A stretch of 64,000 bases of DNA from Bog-473 sp963840435 (GCA_963840435.1 CAWIYY010000003.1:248001-312000), one strand, 5' to 3'. Shown: positions 10,910 through 20,658, counted from the first letter of the stretch. Numbers and translations are program-made. Notes: a model not told the origin generated them from the letters alone.

Positions 10910-12322
10910 CTACCCGGCCGGCGTCGGGACCGCGGTGTCGGCCGGACGATCCTCGTCCGCCGTGTCGGCATCGGCTGCGACGAGTTGGCTGGGTCCGTCG
11001 TCACCGGCCTCCGCCTCGCGAGGGAACTCACTCGGCTGTGGGCGGAGACGGCTCCAGAACCAGTCGAGCTGCACCGAGGCCAGGAGCACGAGCGAGACCT
11101 CGAATGTGCTGCGATAGCGGGTCTGCCCGAAGGTCAGGGCAACCGAAATCGCCACGTCGAGCCCGATGGCCAGGAGAGGGAAGACGGGGATCCTGCGTCT
11201 GCGCAAAATGATGACGCCTCCCACCGACAGCGCGAGGAGGCCGTAGTACATGTACAAGCCGACGACCGCCCAATGGTAGGGGCGGGTCTCCACCGTTGCG
11301 TCGAGCTTGATCTGCTGGAGAGGGTGGAAGAAACCGAAAGCGCGGCCGAGCTTGGCCATCTCCACCGGGATCAGACGGTCCTCGTGGGTCCGGATGTAGT
11401 GGACGGCATACGACTCGACCTCGTCGCTCTGGACCGACTCGTCCGCGTGGGGCTTCGTCTCCGCGTGTTTGGCGGCGACGAGCGCGCATTCCAACGACCA
11501 GTACCCTTCGAACCGGCCGCTCCAGGTCTGGGGACAGTTGGCCGAGGCCAGGGTGATCCCGAATCCCGAGCTGATGAACACGGGGTCGGTGAAACGGCTC
11601 ATGTTGTAGCCGACCCAGGGGAGGACGAGCAGCAGGGCCATCAGGCAGCCGATCCCGACGAGCGCAATCCGCCGCCACCACGTCAAGGTCTTCGCCAGCA
11701 GGACCAGTGGGACGAGGATGAACACTGCGAGCAGCGAGAGCTCGTCACGGCCCAGGGCCGCCAGGCCGATCGACAGGCCCAGCCATATGACCGTTCTCGT
11801 TCCGGGACGTTTCCAGAACCGGTACGCGGCGAGCAGCACGAGGGCCACCAGCACGGGGGAAAGCGTCTCGGAGAGCACCAGCTCGTCGCTCATCCAGATG
11901 TTCGGGTAGACCGCCACCAGCAGAGCGGCAATGAGGCCGACCCGTCGACCCCCGATCTCGCGGCCGACGTAGCCGCAGAGCACAACGGCACCCGCCCCGA
12001 TGATGCAGCACCAGATGCGCTGGGCGAAGAAACTCTTGGCCCCGACCAGCGAGGCGGCGGCGAGCGTGAAGACGAAGAGTGGGGGCCACGAGGCCGTCTG
12101 CACATGGTGGTGCAGGTCATGGGGGTAGTAGAGGAAGGGATTGATGAATCCCTGCCCGGCCACCAGCAGGTTCGCCGCGTTGTGGTTGTAGTAGGCATCG
12201 CCGCCCGCGACCCGGTTGGGCCGGCCGAACACCGTGCCCAGACGTATCCCGAGGCCGACTGCGGTCCACAGCGCGAGCCACGGCCACCAGAGGCGGCCGG
12301 CGTGCCTCCCCCTGCCGATCAT
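10910..12322 (-). CDS. GT-C membrane glycosyltransferase, GT39/GT83-like
   Basis: Polytopic membrane protein of 470 residues. The first extracytoplasmic loop has VAGGDAYYNHNAANLLVAGQ, with the acidic residue expected for GT-C catalysis, and a later loop has SWPPLFVFTLAAASL. About ten hydrophobic helices follow. The last 45 residues are hydrophilic and rich in Asp, Ala and Pro. It lies 15 bp upstream of the GT2 gene on the same strand, so the enzyme that likely makes a lipid-linked sugar and one that likely uses it appear to be co-expressed. Donor and acceptor are unknown. Confidence 0.82.
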   Translation of the reverse strand: MIGRGRHAGRLWWPWLALWTAVGLGIRLGTVFGRPNRVAGGDAYYNHNAANLLVAGQGFINPFLYYPHDLHHHVQTASWPPLFVFTLAAASLVGAKSFFAQRIWCCIIGAGAVVLCGYVGREIGGRRVGLIAALLVAVYPNIWMSDELVLSETLSPVLVALVLLAAYRFWKRPGTRTVIWLGLSIGLAALGRDELSLLAVFILVPLVLLAKTLTWWRRIALVGIGCLMALLLVLPWVGYNMSRFTDPVFISSGFGITLASANCPQTWSGRFEGYWSLECALVAAKHAETKPHADESVQSDEVESYAVHYIRTHEDRLIPVEMAKLGRAFGFFHPLQQIKLDATVETRPYHWAVVGLYMYYGLLALSVGGVIILRRRRIPVFPLLAIGLDVAISVALTFGQTRYRSTFEVSLVLLASVQLDWFWSRLRPQPSEFPREAEAGDDGPSQLVAADADTADEDRPADTAVPTPAG

Positions 12323-12388
12323 GGGTCGCTACTCTACGTCGGCCTCCTGGGAATCTGAGGATGGCCGAGGACCCCTCTCACGGGGGCG

Positions 12389-14545
12389 ATGACCCGTTCA
12401 AGGCGTGTGAGACCATTGGAGCAGGGCAGGTCAGAGGCGAGAGCGGGGGGTTGCGGCACGGAAGTGGAGACTGCGAGCGGGCACATCGTCACGAGCGACG
12501 AACCGCGTCCGGCTCCGCGCGAGAGCGTGGGACCCACGGAGGGAACGACCCTGCGCTTCGTTCCCGGGCTCGACGGGTTGCGCGGTGTCGCCGTCCTTGC
12601 GGTCATGGGCTTCCATGCGGGACTCGGGGCGGTGAACGGGGGGCTCCTGGGCGTCGACATGTTCTTTGTGCTCTCCGGGTACCTCGTCACCTCCTTGCTC
12701 CTGGCCGAGCAGGCCCGGACGGGCACCATCAAGCTGCTGGCGTTCTGGGGCCGACGAGCCCGCCGCCTGCTCCCCGCGCTCCTCGTCCTGCTGATCGGCA
12801 TCGGCGCCTACGCGCGGTGGGTCGGGGGAGGCGTCCCACCCGCCCAACTCCGCGGCGACGCCCTCTTCACGCTCGTCTACTCCGCCAACTGGCACTTCAT
12901 CGCCTCCGGCCAGAACTACTTCGTCCGCTTCGGCGCCCCTTCGCCTCTCCTGCACACCTGGTCGCTCGCCGTGGAGGAGCAGTTCTACCTCGTGTGGCCC
13001 CTGATCGCCCTGGTGGTGCTGCGCAAGTACGGACGGCGCGGGCTCGGTTGGGCCGCGGGGATCATCGGCGCGGCGTCCGCCGCCGAGTGCGCCGGGCTCT
13101 TCCTCTCCGGCGCCTCCATCGATCGTCTCTATTACGGAACCGACACGCGGGCCCAGTCGATCATGGTCGGGGCCCTGCTCGCAGTCGTGGTCCCCCTGAC
13201 CGAACGGGCCACGCGTCCTGGCCCGGGCGACCCTTCGCCTCCGTCCGAACCCAACTCGCCCGCCTGGTGGTACCCGTCGCGCACCCATGTCATCGCCGTC
13301 CTCGGCCTGATCGGCGCGTGTGCCCTCCTCTGGGCGCTGCATGCCGTCCAGGGCGGCGGCGCCCTGCTCTACGAGGGTGGTTTCCTCCTCGTGGCCCTCT
13401 GTACGGCGGCGGTGATCGCCTCGACCGTGGAGCTGCCGCGAGCGGCGCTGACCAGGGCGCTTTGCCTGCGGCCACTGCGTTACACGGGGCGCATCTCCTA
13501 CGGGCTCTACCTCTATCACTGGCCCCTGTTCCTGGTCCTCGACGGGACCCGGACCGGGCTGACCGGCGCCCCGCTGCTCGCGGTCAGGGTGGCGGCGACC
13601 TTCGGGGTGGCCGCCCTCTCGTTCCGCTTCGTCGAACAACCCGTCCGGACCTGGGGACGGTCCGGAGCGGGTCGCCGAGCACCCCTGGTCTGGGCCGGCC
13701 TGTCGGCGGCCGTCGTCGGGTTGACCGTGGCCGCTCTCCTGGCTGCCACCGTCACGCCCGGGGAGGCGGTCCTCCCGATCGGGAGCCGCCCGCCTGCCCA
13801 CTTCGTCGGTCCCGGTGGCGTGGATGCCGCCCACCCCGAGCACGCCCTCTTGCTCGGGGACTCGCTGGCGCTCACGCTCGGCATCGGTCTGGGCGAGCGC
13901 TCCCGCAACTGGGGCATCACGCTCACCAACAAGAGCACGATCGGCTGTGACCTCGACCCGGACACCACCGTCAACGTCATGGGCACGGTGTCCCCGGCGG
14001 CCGACGGGTGCCCGGACTGGCGGGTGTCCTGGGCCCAGCTCGTCGACCGGGAACGACCCGACGTCGTCGCTGTGCTCCTCGGACGGTGGGAATGCATCGA
14101 CCGTCTCTTCGACGGGCGCTGGACCCATGTGGGGGAACCGGCCTTCGACCGGCATCTCGTGGCGGAGCTCGGCCAGGTCATCGACATCGGGTCCGCCCAC
14201 GGCGCGAAGGTCGCCATGCTGACGCTTCCCTTCATCGCCCAGACCACCGAGCAACCCGACGGGTCACCCTGGGACATGAACCTCCCCTCCCGGACGAACG
14301 CCTACAACGACGACGTCCGGCGTGCCGTGGCCGAGCACCCCCACCAGGCCACCGTCATCAACCTCAACAAGATGCTCGATCCCCAGGGCCACTACACCTC
14401 CTTCATCGACGGGGTCCGGGTCCGGTCCTTCGACGACGAGCACATCTCGACGGCCGGCGGACAGCTGCTCCGGAGCGCCCTGCTGCCGATGCTCGTCGAC
14501 CTCGGGCTCCCGACCTACCGCGCGAACCTCGCGCACAGCTCGTGA
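12389..14545 (+). CDS. Membrane O-acyltransferase (acyltransferase-3 domain) with C-terminal SGNH-like domain
   Basis: Two-part protein of the OafA/OatA type, 718 residues. The acyltransferase-3 domain spans roughly residues 55-430, with LDGLRGVAVLAVMGFHAG (catalytic His), DMFFVLSGYLVTSLLL, WSLAVEEQFYLVWPL and GRISYGLYLYHWPLF. It would bring acyl groups across the membrane. The C-terminal periplasmic part begins with LLLGDSLALTLG, the SGNH GDSL-like block, and ends near DDEHISTAGGQLL, which can supply Asp/His. It likely O-acylates a surface glycan. The first 50 residues are low complexity; GTG at 12464 is an alternative start. Confidence 0.88.
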   Translation: MTRSRRVRPLEQGRSEARAGGCGTEVETASGHIVTSDEPRPAPRESVGPTEGTTLRFVPGLDGLRGVAVLAVMGFHAGLGAVNGGLLGVDMFFVLSGYLVTSLLLAEQARTGTIKLLAFWGRRARRLLPALLVLLIGIGAYARWVGGGVPPAQLRGDALFTLVYSANWHFIASGQNYFVRFGAPSPLLHTWSLAVEEQFYLVWPLIALVVLRKYGRRGLGWAAGIIGAASAAECAGLFLSGASIDRLYYGTDTRAQSIMVGALLAVVVPLTERATRPGPGDPSPPSEPNSPAWWYPSRTHVIAVLGLIGACALLWALHAVQGGGALLYEGGFLLVALCTAAVIASTVELPRAALTRALCLRPLRYTGRISYGLYLYHWPLFLVLDGTRTGLTGAPLLAVRVAATFGVAALSFRFVEQPVRTWGRSGAGRRAPLVWAGLSAAVVGLTVAALLAATVTPGEAVLPIGSRPPAHFVGPGGVDAAHPEHALLLGDSLALTLGIGLGERSRNWGITLTNKSTIGCDLDPDTTVNVMGTVSPAADGCPDWRVSWAQLVDRERPDVVAVLLGRWECIDRLFDGRWTHVGEPAFDRHLVAELGQVIDIGSAHGAKVAMLTLPFIAQTTEQPDGSPWDMNLPSRTNAYNDDVRRAVAEHPHQATVINLNKMLDPQGHYTSFIDGVRVRSFDDEHISTAGGQLLRSALLPMLVDLGLPTYRANLAHSS

Positions 14546-14750
14546 GCGGATCCCGCTGTTCGACCGGTGGCGTGAGCCCCGGCGTGCCCCTGCACAGCAC
14601 CACCTGGCAGGTCGTTGGTGCCAGAGTGGTGCGGTGCGCCAGGTCCCGTGCCCACCCCGGTGACTGCCAGCCCGAGGGACTCCACGTCAGCACCGGCGCC
14701 CGCCGGCCCCACATGAGCGCGGTCCTCCGCGCTCGAACCTGGGACTGCCC

Positions 14751-16205
14751 ATGACGGGATCCGACGCGCCGGAGGTGCCCACCGCCGAGGTCGTCGTCGA
14801 ATCGGTCTCGGCGTCGATGTCGCTTGCGCCGAACGCGGTCGGTCCCACCCTCGGGGCGGAGCTTCTCCTCGACGACCAGGCCCGGCCCGGGGTCGAGTCG
14901 ATGCGGGCCGGTCTGCTCCAGGCCGGCCCGTTGGCCATCGCCGGCGTCCTGGCCAACGGAGCCAGCGTGGTCCTCACCGTGGCCCTGGCCCGGCTGCTCA
15001 CCCCGCACAGCTACGGGGTGCTCAACCAGCTCACCGGGTTGTACCTGATCCTCTCCATGCCCGGGTCCGCCGTCGTGGTGGCGGTGGTGCGCCGGGTGAC
15101 GATGATGCACGAGGACGGCACGGGGCACCTGGTGCGCCGCTGGGCCGGCCGGGTGCACCGGCAGGGCACCATGCTCGTCCTGCTCTGGGCGGTCGTGGTC
15201 TTCCTGAGCCGCCACGCCGTGGCCGTCGTGCTGAACCAGGCCAGCGGGATCGGGATCGCCGCCATCCTGGCTGCGGCGGCATTCTTCGTGCTCCTCTCCT
15301 TCGACCGCGGGCTCCTCCAGGCGCGCCGGGCCTACCGGCCGCTGGCCGGCAACCTGCTGGTCGAGATGGGCGTGCGGCTGGTCGCCGTGCTCCTGCTGGT
15401 GGAGGCCGGCTACGGCGCCTCCGGTGCGGCCGTCGGCATCCTCATCGGCGAGGTGTTCGCCGCCGGGCACGCCCGCTTCGAGGCGGTCCGGGCCTGGTCG
15501 GGCGATCGCTTCCCGCGCCCACGGGCCACCGGGTGGGTGGCTGCCATGCGCCGCGACCCGGTGCTCCTCGACCATCGCTCGGCCCGGCGGACGGTGGCGC
15601 TCGATCTCGTCGTGGCGTCCGTTTCGCTCTCCATGGTGGCGGTGCTCCAGAACGTGGACGTGCTCGTCATGGGGCGTGACAACCCGAGCCACTCGGGCGC
15701 CTACGCCGCCGTGTCGGTCACCAGCAAGGCCATCGTCTTCGGGGCTGTCGTGCTGGGCGGCTACCTGCTCCCCGAGGCGGCCATCCGCTGGCGCCAGGGC
15801 GGCCACGCCCTGCGCCAACTGGCCGTGGTCCTCGTCCTCCTCGCCATCCCCTCCGTGCTGCTCGTGGGCGTGGCGCTGCTGGCGCCCGAACAGCTGCTCC
15901 AGCTCGTGTTCCACCACCAGTACACGTCGACCTCGGACGCGCTGGCCCCGCTCGTGGTGGCCATGATCCTGCTCAGCGTCTCGGTGATCCTGACCATGTA
16001 CCTGCTGGCCGTCGGACGGCGCTGGGTGGCCGGCGTGCTGGTCGCCGGAGCCGCCGCGTTGACCGTCGCCGTGCTGGCCGTGCACGGGGCGCCGCGGGCG
16101 ACGGCGCTGGTGGATCTGGGGGTGCAGGCGGTCGTGCTGGCCGTCATCGTGACCGGGTTCGTCGTGGTCCACCGGATCCGTCTGCGGGAGGGTCGACCGG
16201 GATAA
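14751..16205 (+). CDS. Polysaccharide/lipid-linked oligosaccharide flippase (MATE/MOP superfamily-like)
   Basis: Polytopic membrane protein of 484 residues with about 12 to 14 hydrophobic helices beginning near residue 60 (LAIAGVLANGASVVLTVALA). LARLLTPHSYGVLNQLTGLY is typical of polysaccharide-biosynthesis exporters that flip undecaprenyl-linked glycans. The first 55 residues are hydrophilic. It is followed 9 bp later by a GT4 glycosyltransferase on the same strand, so the two probably form one unit. The exact cargo is unknown. Confidence 0.83.
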   Translation: MTGSDAPEVPTAEVVVESVSASMSLAPNAVGPTLGAELLLDDQARPGVESMRAGLLQAGPLAIAGVLANGASVVLTVALARLLTPHSYGVLNQLTGLYLILSMPGSAVVVAVVRRVTMMHEDGTGHLVRRWAGRVHRQGTMLVLLWAVVVFLSRHAVAVVLNQASGIGIAAILAAAAFFVLLSFDRGLLQARRAYRPLAGNLLVEMGVRLVAVLLLVEAGYGASGAAVGILIGEVFAAGHARFEAVRAWSGDRFPRPRATGWVAAMRRDPVLLDHRSARRTVALDLVVASVSLSMVAVLQNVDVLVMGRDNPSHSGAYAAVSVTSKAIVFGAVVLGGYLLPEAAIRWRQGGHALRQLAVVLVLLAIPSVLLVGVALLAPEQLLQLVFHHQYTSTSDALAPLVVAMILLSVSVILTMYLLAVGRRWVAGVLVAGAAALTVAVLAVHGAPRATALVDLGVQAVVLAVIVTGFVVVHRIRLREGRPG

Positions 16206-16214
16206 CCTGGACCG

Positions 16215-17426
16215 ATGGGTGACGACGCGCGGCCTGCCGCCGCTGCCGCGACCCCGGGTCCACCCGACGCCAACGCACCGGCCTCGGATCCCGAGGTCCT
16301 CGCCGCGGTGGCGGCCGAGGCGGGTATCCGGCGGATCCACCTGGTGGCCTGGCGCGACCTGGACGACCCCGAAGCCGGCGGCTCCGAGCTCCACGCCCAC
16401 ATGATCGCCGCCCGCTGGGCCGCCGCCGGGCTCGACGTGACCTTCCGGACCTCGGCCGTACCGGGGGCACCGGCCGCCCTGACCCGCGACGGGTACCGGG
16501 TGCTGCGCCGCTCGGGCCGCTACGCGGTGTTCCCGGGCGCGGCCTGGGAAGGGATACGCATGGGGCACCGCCCAGGTGACGCCCTTGTGGAGATATGGAA
16601 CGGCATGCCCTTCCTCTCACCGCTCTGGTACCGCGGGCCGCGCATCGTGTTCCTGCACCACGTCCACGCGGAAATGTGGGGCATGGTCCTTCCGCCCACG
16701 CTGGCCAAGCTGGGCAACGCGATGGAACGACACGCCGCGCCGCACTTCTATCGGCGGAGCCGCATCGTCACCCTCTCGGAGTCCTCGCGCGCCGAGATCG
16801 TGAGCATGCTCCGCCTGCCCGCGGCGAACATCTCGGTCGCCCCGCCGGGGGTGGACGACCGCTTCACGCCGGGCGGCCATCGTGCACCCACGCCGCTGGT
16901 GGTGGCGGTGGGCCGGCTGGTGCCGGTGAAGCGTTTCGACGAGCTGCTGCGCACGCTGGCCAAGGTGAAGACGGACCAGCCCGACCTCGAGGCGGTGCTC
17001 ATCGGAGAGGGCTACGAGCGGGCCGCCCTCGAGGCCCTGCGGATCGAACTGGGCGCGCAGGACTGGGTGCACATGCCGGGGCGGGTGCCCGACGCCGACC
17101 TGGTGTCGTGGTACCGCAAGGCCTGGGTGGTGGCCAGCACGTCGCAGCGCGAAGGCTGGGGCATGACGCTGACCGAGGCTGCGGCCTGCGGCACGCCGGC
17201 CGTGGCGACCGACATCGCGGGGCACCGCGACGCCGTGGTCGACGGCGAATCGGGACTGCTGGTCGACGATCCGGGCCAGCTGCACGTCGCGCTCGGCCGC
17301 GTACTAGGCGACGACGTGTTGCGCAGCCGGCTGAGCAAGGGTGCGCTCGCCCGGGCCCGCTGGTTCACCTGGGACGCCACCGCCCTCCGGGCCCTCGAGG
17401 CGCTGGCCGGCGTGGCGACGGGCTGA
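16215..17426 (+). CDS. Glycosyltransferase family 4
   Basis: GT-B fold sugar transferase of 403 residues, cytosolic. The N-terminal acceptor half contains DLDDPEAGGSELHAHMIAAR and FLHHVHAEMWGM. The C-terminal donor half starts near VVAVGRLVPVKRFDELLRT and has the E-x7-E type motif region REGWGMTLTEAAACGTPAVA that contacts the nucleotide sugar. The start ATG at 16215 follows the flippase stop by 9 bp. Together they suggest assembly and export of a lipid-linked surface glycan. The sugar specificity cannot be read from sequence. Confidence 0.9.
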   Translation: MGDDARPAAAAATPGPPDANAPASDPEVLAAVAAEAGIRRIHLVAWRDLDDPEAGGSELHAHMIAARWAAAGLDVTFRTSAVPGAPAALTRDGYRVLRRSGRYAVFPGAAWEGIRMGHRPGDALVEIWNGMPFLSPLWYRGPRIVFLHHVHAEMWGMVLPPTLAKLGNAMERHAAPHFYRRSRIVTLSESSRAEIVSMLRLPAANISVAPPGVDDRFTPGGHRAPTPLVVAVGRLVPVKRFDELLRTLAKVKTDQPDLEAVLIGEGYERAALEALRIELGAQDWVHMPGRVPDADLVSWYRKAWVVASTSQREGWGMTLTEAAACGTPAVATDIAGHRDAVVDGESGLLVDDPGQLHVALGRVLGDDVLRSRLSKGALARARWFTWDATALRALEALAGVATG

Positions 17427-17438
17427 CGCTCCGCCGGC

Positions 17439-17732
17439 TCAGGGCGTGGCCGGCGGCCGGTCCTTCTGGAAGCGATCGAGCTCGGTGCGGGCGCGGGCCA
17501 CGATCTCGGTGAGATCGAGTGAGTCACTCTCCGAGCCGATCGGCGCGCCGGGCTGCACGTTCACCTGGGCCGCTTCGGCCTGCTCGTAGACGCGGACTTC
17601 GACAACCGCCAACAACCTGCCCCGCCGCTTGCGCTCCGCCTCGGCCCTCTGCTGGGGCTCGTTGCGGACGCCGTCGGGGACGTGCGAATGGTCGCCTGAC
17701 GGGTACGAGACCCACTGCGCCTGAGGTGACAT
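17439..17732 (-). CDS. Small conserved-looking protein, function unknown
   Basis: A 97-residue hydrophilic protein starting with MSPQAQWVSYPSGDHSHVPD and ending with a helical RARTELDRFQKDR. The ATG at 17732 has a good purine-rich AAAGGTAGG ribosome site 1 bp upstream, so it is preferred to the open frame from 17807. No domain recognised. It is convergent with the GT4 gene, only 12 bp between stops. Confidence 0.6.
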   Translation of the reverse strand: MSPQAQWVSYPSGDHSHVPDGVRNEPQQRAEAERKRRGRLLAVVEVRVYEQAEAAQVNVQPGAPIGSESDSLDLTEIVARARTELDRFQKDRPPATP

Positions 17733-17862
17733 GCCTACCTTTCGCCAAGGGGTGAGGCGTTCGACGATAGATGGTGATCCGCTACTGGCGTGACAATTGC
17801 AAGACAAGGTTTGGACCGGCGCATTTCTTGTGCGAAAGCAGACGAACCCGGCCTGCCTGGCG

Positions 17863-18696
17863 TCAGTAGCGGACTTCGGCCAGCACGCCGTAGTGGTCGG
17901 AGAGTTGGAGTGCCCCCGGAGGGCGCACGCCGAGCAGCGAGCAGGCCACGGGGTGCCCGACGCCCCCGGCGCGAGGCCAGGCCGAGAGGACGTAGTCGAA
18001 GCGCCGATCGGGGTAGAGGCCGGTGGCGGCGAGCGGGTTGCGGTTGGACCAGGTGTGGCCGGGCGTGCCGTCGCCGGCCACCTCCCAGGCGTCGTAAAAG
18101 ACGAGGCCGGGCTCGGCCGTGGCGGCCTGACCGGTCAGGAGGCGCAGCTCGTCGGACTCGGGTCCGGCGTTGAAGTCGCCGCACACCAGCGTGGGGTGGC
18201 GCGGGCTCCCCACCTCCTGCACGAAGGAGGCGAGTGCCCGTACCTGGGCCTGCCGGCGGGCGCTGGCGCCGAGCGGGTAGTCCAGCATGACCAAGAAGAG
18301 CTGGATGGGACCGCGGGCTCCGTCGACCACGACGTGGAGGGCCTGGCCGAAGCCGGCGCCGTCCTCGCCGCGGAGCGGCCGGGACACGACGTCGCCCATC
18401 GGCCAGCGGGAGACGACCCCGGTGCCCGAGATCCAGTCCTCCTGCTCCCAGTCGCCGCTGAAGCAGTGGTGGGCGAAGCCCAGGCGCTGGGCCACCAGCG
18501 CGGGCTGGTCGACGTCGCCGGCCCGCCAGGTCTCGACCAGGCAGACGACATCGGGGGCCGCCGCCGCCAGCGCGTCCTCGATGGCAGCTCCCCGCTTGGC
18601 CCAGTCCTCGCCGTAGCGGCCCCAGACGTTCCAGGTGGCCACGCGCAGGGTCGACTCGACGAGCGGACCGTAGGGGGCGTAGGGATCGAATGCCAC
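17863..18696 (-). CDS. Endonuclease/exonuclease/phosphatase family protein
   Basis: Metal-dependent phosphoesterase fold of 277 residues. Visible landmarks are LRVATWNVWGRYGED (Asn near the N-terminus), VCLVETW (catalytic Glu), LVCGDFNAGPESDELR (the GDFN block) and a C-terminal LSDHYGVLAEVRY (S-D-H). It has no signal peptide. Whether the substrate is DNA, a phospholipid or an inositol phosphate cannot be decided. The start ATG at 18696 is the first in frame and leaves 14 residues before the first strand. Confidence 0.88.
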   Translation of the reverse strand: MAFDPYAPYGPLVESTLRVATWNVWGRYGEDWAKRGAAIEDALAAAAPDVVCLVETWRAGDVDQPALVAQRLGFAHHCFSGDWEQEDWISGTGVVSRWPMGDVVSRPLRGEDGAGFGQALHVVVDGARGPIQLFLVMLDYPLGASARRQAQVRALASFVQEVGSPRHPTLVCGDFNAGPESDELRLLTGQAATAEPGLVFYDAWEVAGDGTPGHTWSNRNPLAATGLYPDRRFDYVLSAWPRAGGVGHPVACSLLGVRPPGALQLSDHYGVLAEVRY

Positions 18697-18826
18697 GGCG
18701 CCAGTCTGGCCCGGGCGTCCCGGGGCCGTCAGGACGATGTGCTCGTCAGGCCGGCACCTGCATCAGGTCGACGACCGCACCAGGGTCCACGTTGACAGAG
18801 ATCATGGTCCTAGCCATAGTAGCTCC

Positions 18827-20257
18827 ATGACTGCGACCGTCGGCACGAGGGATCGCCGTCGTGCCGGTACCGCACTCCCCGCGGGCGGGCCGCCCGGGAC
18901 CGGGCCTCCCGGCGACGACGCGGCAGCACTCTTCAGAGAGGCGCGCCGGCGCCGGCGCCGCCGGTGGAGTGCCGCGGTCGGTGGTCTCGTGCTGGCGCTG
19001 GTGGCCACGCTGATCGGCCTCGAGGTCTCCGGAGGAGGGCCGGGCCGCCCGCCGCAGAAGGCGTCCACCGGTGGCTCGCCCAGGGTGCAGGCGGGGCCCG
19101 GACCGAACGCCGATGCGGGGTTGGCCGGATTCATCCCGCCGGCGGTGGAGGTGATGGGTCAGGCAGACACGCAGTTGGTGTGGGCCGCCGGCATCAGCGG
19201 GCTCTACATCACGAGCGACGGTGGCGCACAGTGGCGCACGGTGACCCCGCCCAACTTGGCCAACGAGTACGTCGCCGAGCGCGTGATCACCATGGAGGCC
19301 GTCGGCCAGAACGATCTGTGGTTGGTCCTCTACGACGTGCCGGGGCTCGTCCCCTACAGCGAGTCCCAGGACGGGTCGGACCGAGGCGAGGGGATCGACC
19401 GCTCGACCGACGGAGGACGGACATGGACGTTCAGCACGCTGCCCGGGTGCCTCCAGCTGTGTGGACCGACCGCGCTGAGCTTCGTCGATGCCGACCATGG
19501 CTTCGCCGCGGTGAGCGCCGACGACGGAAACCCCAACGGTCGGCCGGCGCTGCTCTTCGCCACCGGGGACGGGGGCGCCACCTGGCAGGCGGTTGCCACA
19601 CCGCCGGATCTCGGCGGGGTGGAGATGGGCGGACCGGCGCCGGACCCCAAGCTCGTCTTCACCAACGCCCAGGACGGGTGGGCCGTGTCCGGGCCGCTCG
19701 AAGGGGCCGATGCGACGACGGCGAACCCGGGCGGCGTGCTCTACCGCACGACCGACGGCGGCCACGCGTGGTCCGTCGTCCGGGGCCTGCCGTCGGGTGG
19801 GCTGTCGCTGCCGACGTTCTTCGGATCACAGGACGGGGTCGTGCTGCACGACCCGGCACCGCCTTCGAAGGTCACGCCGGTCGTCGACGTCACCCGGGAC
19901 GGGGGAGTGACGTGGTCACGGGTGGCCCTGCCGGCGGCCGCCCTCGGGTTCTCGAAGGGCGGGGGCCTCCTGGCCCAGCGGTTCTCCGCGGTCAGCCCGA
20001 CCCATTGGTTCGTGGCCGACGGCACGAAGCTGTACGTGACGAGCGATGCCGGCCGGCACTGGACGGTCGTGGTCCCCAGGCCGGGCTTCGCGGTGTCATC
20101 CGACGTGTTCACCTCGTCGCGCGACGGCCTGGCCGTCGGCCAAGCGGTGCGCTGCACAGTGGCGGCGACGCGCAGCCACCCCTTTCCACCCTCGTGCTAC
20201 CCCATGGCCGTCATGACGACCGACGGCGGTCGTCACTGGCGGGACGCCCGCATCTGA
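18827..20257 (+). CDS. Membrane-anchored Ycf48/BNR-like beta-propeller protein
   Basis: A 476-residue protein with a cytosolic N-terminus rich in Arg, one membrane segment (WSAAVGGLVLALVATLIGLEV) and an extracytoplasmic repeat domain. Asp-box-like motifs recur: SDGGAQW, TDGGRTW, GDGGATW, TDGGHAW, RDGGVTW, SDAGRHW and TDGGRHW, consistent with a seven-bladed propeller of the sialidase/Ycf48 type. No sialidase catalytic residues are apparent, so a binding or assembly role is more likely than hydrolysis. ATG 18827 is chosen over the earlier in-frame start at 18737 because the latter overlaps the opposite promoter region and adds a non-protein-like stretch. Confidence 0.78.
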   Translation: MTATVGTRDRRRAGTALPAGGPPGTGPPGDDAAALFREARRRRRRRWSAAVGGLVLALVATLIGLEVSGGGPGRPPQKASTGGSPRVQAGPGPNADAGLAGFIPPAVEVMGQADTQLVWAAGISGLYITSDGGAQWRTVTPPNLANEYVAERVITMEAVGQNDLWLVLYDVPGLVPYSESQDGSDRGEGIDRSTDGGRTWTFSTLPGCLQLCGPTALSFVDADHGFAAVSADDGNPNGRPALLFATGDGGATWQAVATPPDLGGVEMGGPAPDPKLVFTNAQDGWAVSGPLEGADATTANPGGVLYRTTDGGHAWSVVRGLPSGGLSLPTFFGSQDGVVLHDPAPPSKVTPVVDVTRDGGVTWSRVALPAAALGFSKGGGLLAQRFSAVSPTHWFVADGTKLYVTSDAGRHWTVVVPRPGFAVSSDVFTSSRDGLAVGQAVRCTVAATRSHPFPPSCYPMAVMTTDGGRHWRDARI

Positions 20258-20308
20258 TCCGAACCCACCCCGCCGCAGGGCGGCACCGAACCTCCTCATC
20301 CCCTGCGC

Positions 20309-20344
20309 TTGACATAGAAGGCTACATAGGTAGAGTTAATGAGG
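20309..20344 (+). promoter_or_regulatory. Likely sigma-70-type promoter for padR, leaderless
   Basis: TTGACA at 20309-20314 is a perfect -35 match. TAGAGT at 20331-20336, spaced 16 bp, is a reasonable -10. Transcription would then begin about 7 bp later, at or next to the GTG start at 20344, giving an mRNA without a leader, which is common in actinobacteria. The CTAC/GTAG half-sites at 20322-20333 form a small dyad that could be the PadR operator; that is speculation. Confidence 0.55.
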
Positions 20345-20658
20345 TGACCCGGGCCCGTCGACCGTCACCGCAAGTGATCAGAGTCCTCCAGGCGCTGGCG
20401 GCCGCGCCTGCGCGTTGGCGCTATGGCTACGACCTGGCGACAGAAGTCCATCTGAAATCTGGCTCGCTGTATCCGATCCTGATCCGGCTGGCCGACCGTG
20501 CGCTGCTCGAAACCTCCTGGGAGCCAGGTCCTCCCGGCCGCCCACCCCGGCACCTGTATCGACTGACCCCGACGGGGCGGGAGTACGTGGCGACACTCGA
20601 CGTGGCCCGGGTGGAACGATCCACGCCGCGCCGCCGCATGGGTTTGAGCGGGGCGTAG
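20344..20658 (+). CDS. PadR-family transcriptional regulator
   Basis: A 104-residue winged-helix regulator. The segment WRYGYDLATEVHLKSGSLYPILIRLADRAL holds the recognition helix, with the family hallmark G-S-L-Y-P, and the wing follows in GRPPRHLYRLTPTGREYV. The protein lacks the long C-terminal dimerisation helix of classical PadR, so it belongs to the short type. The stop overlaps the GTG of a membrane protein gene, a common arrangement in which PadR represses its own operon; that regulation is inferred. Confidence 0.88.
   Translation: MTRARRPSPQVIRVLQALAAAPARWRYGYDLATEVHLKSGSLYPILIRLADRALLETSWEPGPPGRPPRHLYRLTPTGREYVATLDVARVERSTPRRRMGLSGA

Noticed and set aside
12361..13950. Alternative frame of 529 codons through the acyltransferase gene
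   Set aside because: Arg/Pro-rich shadow frame; all acyltransferase motifs lie in the frame starting at 12389.
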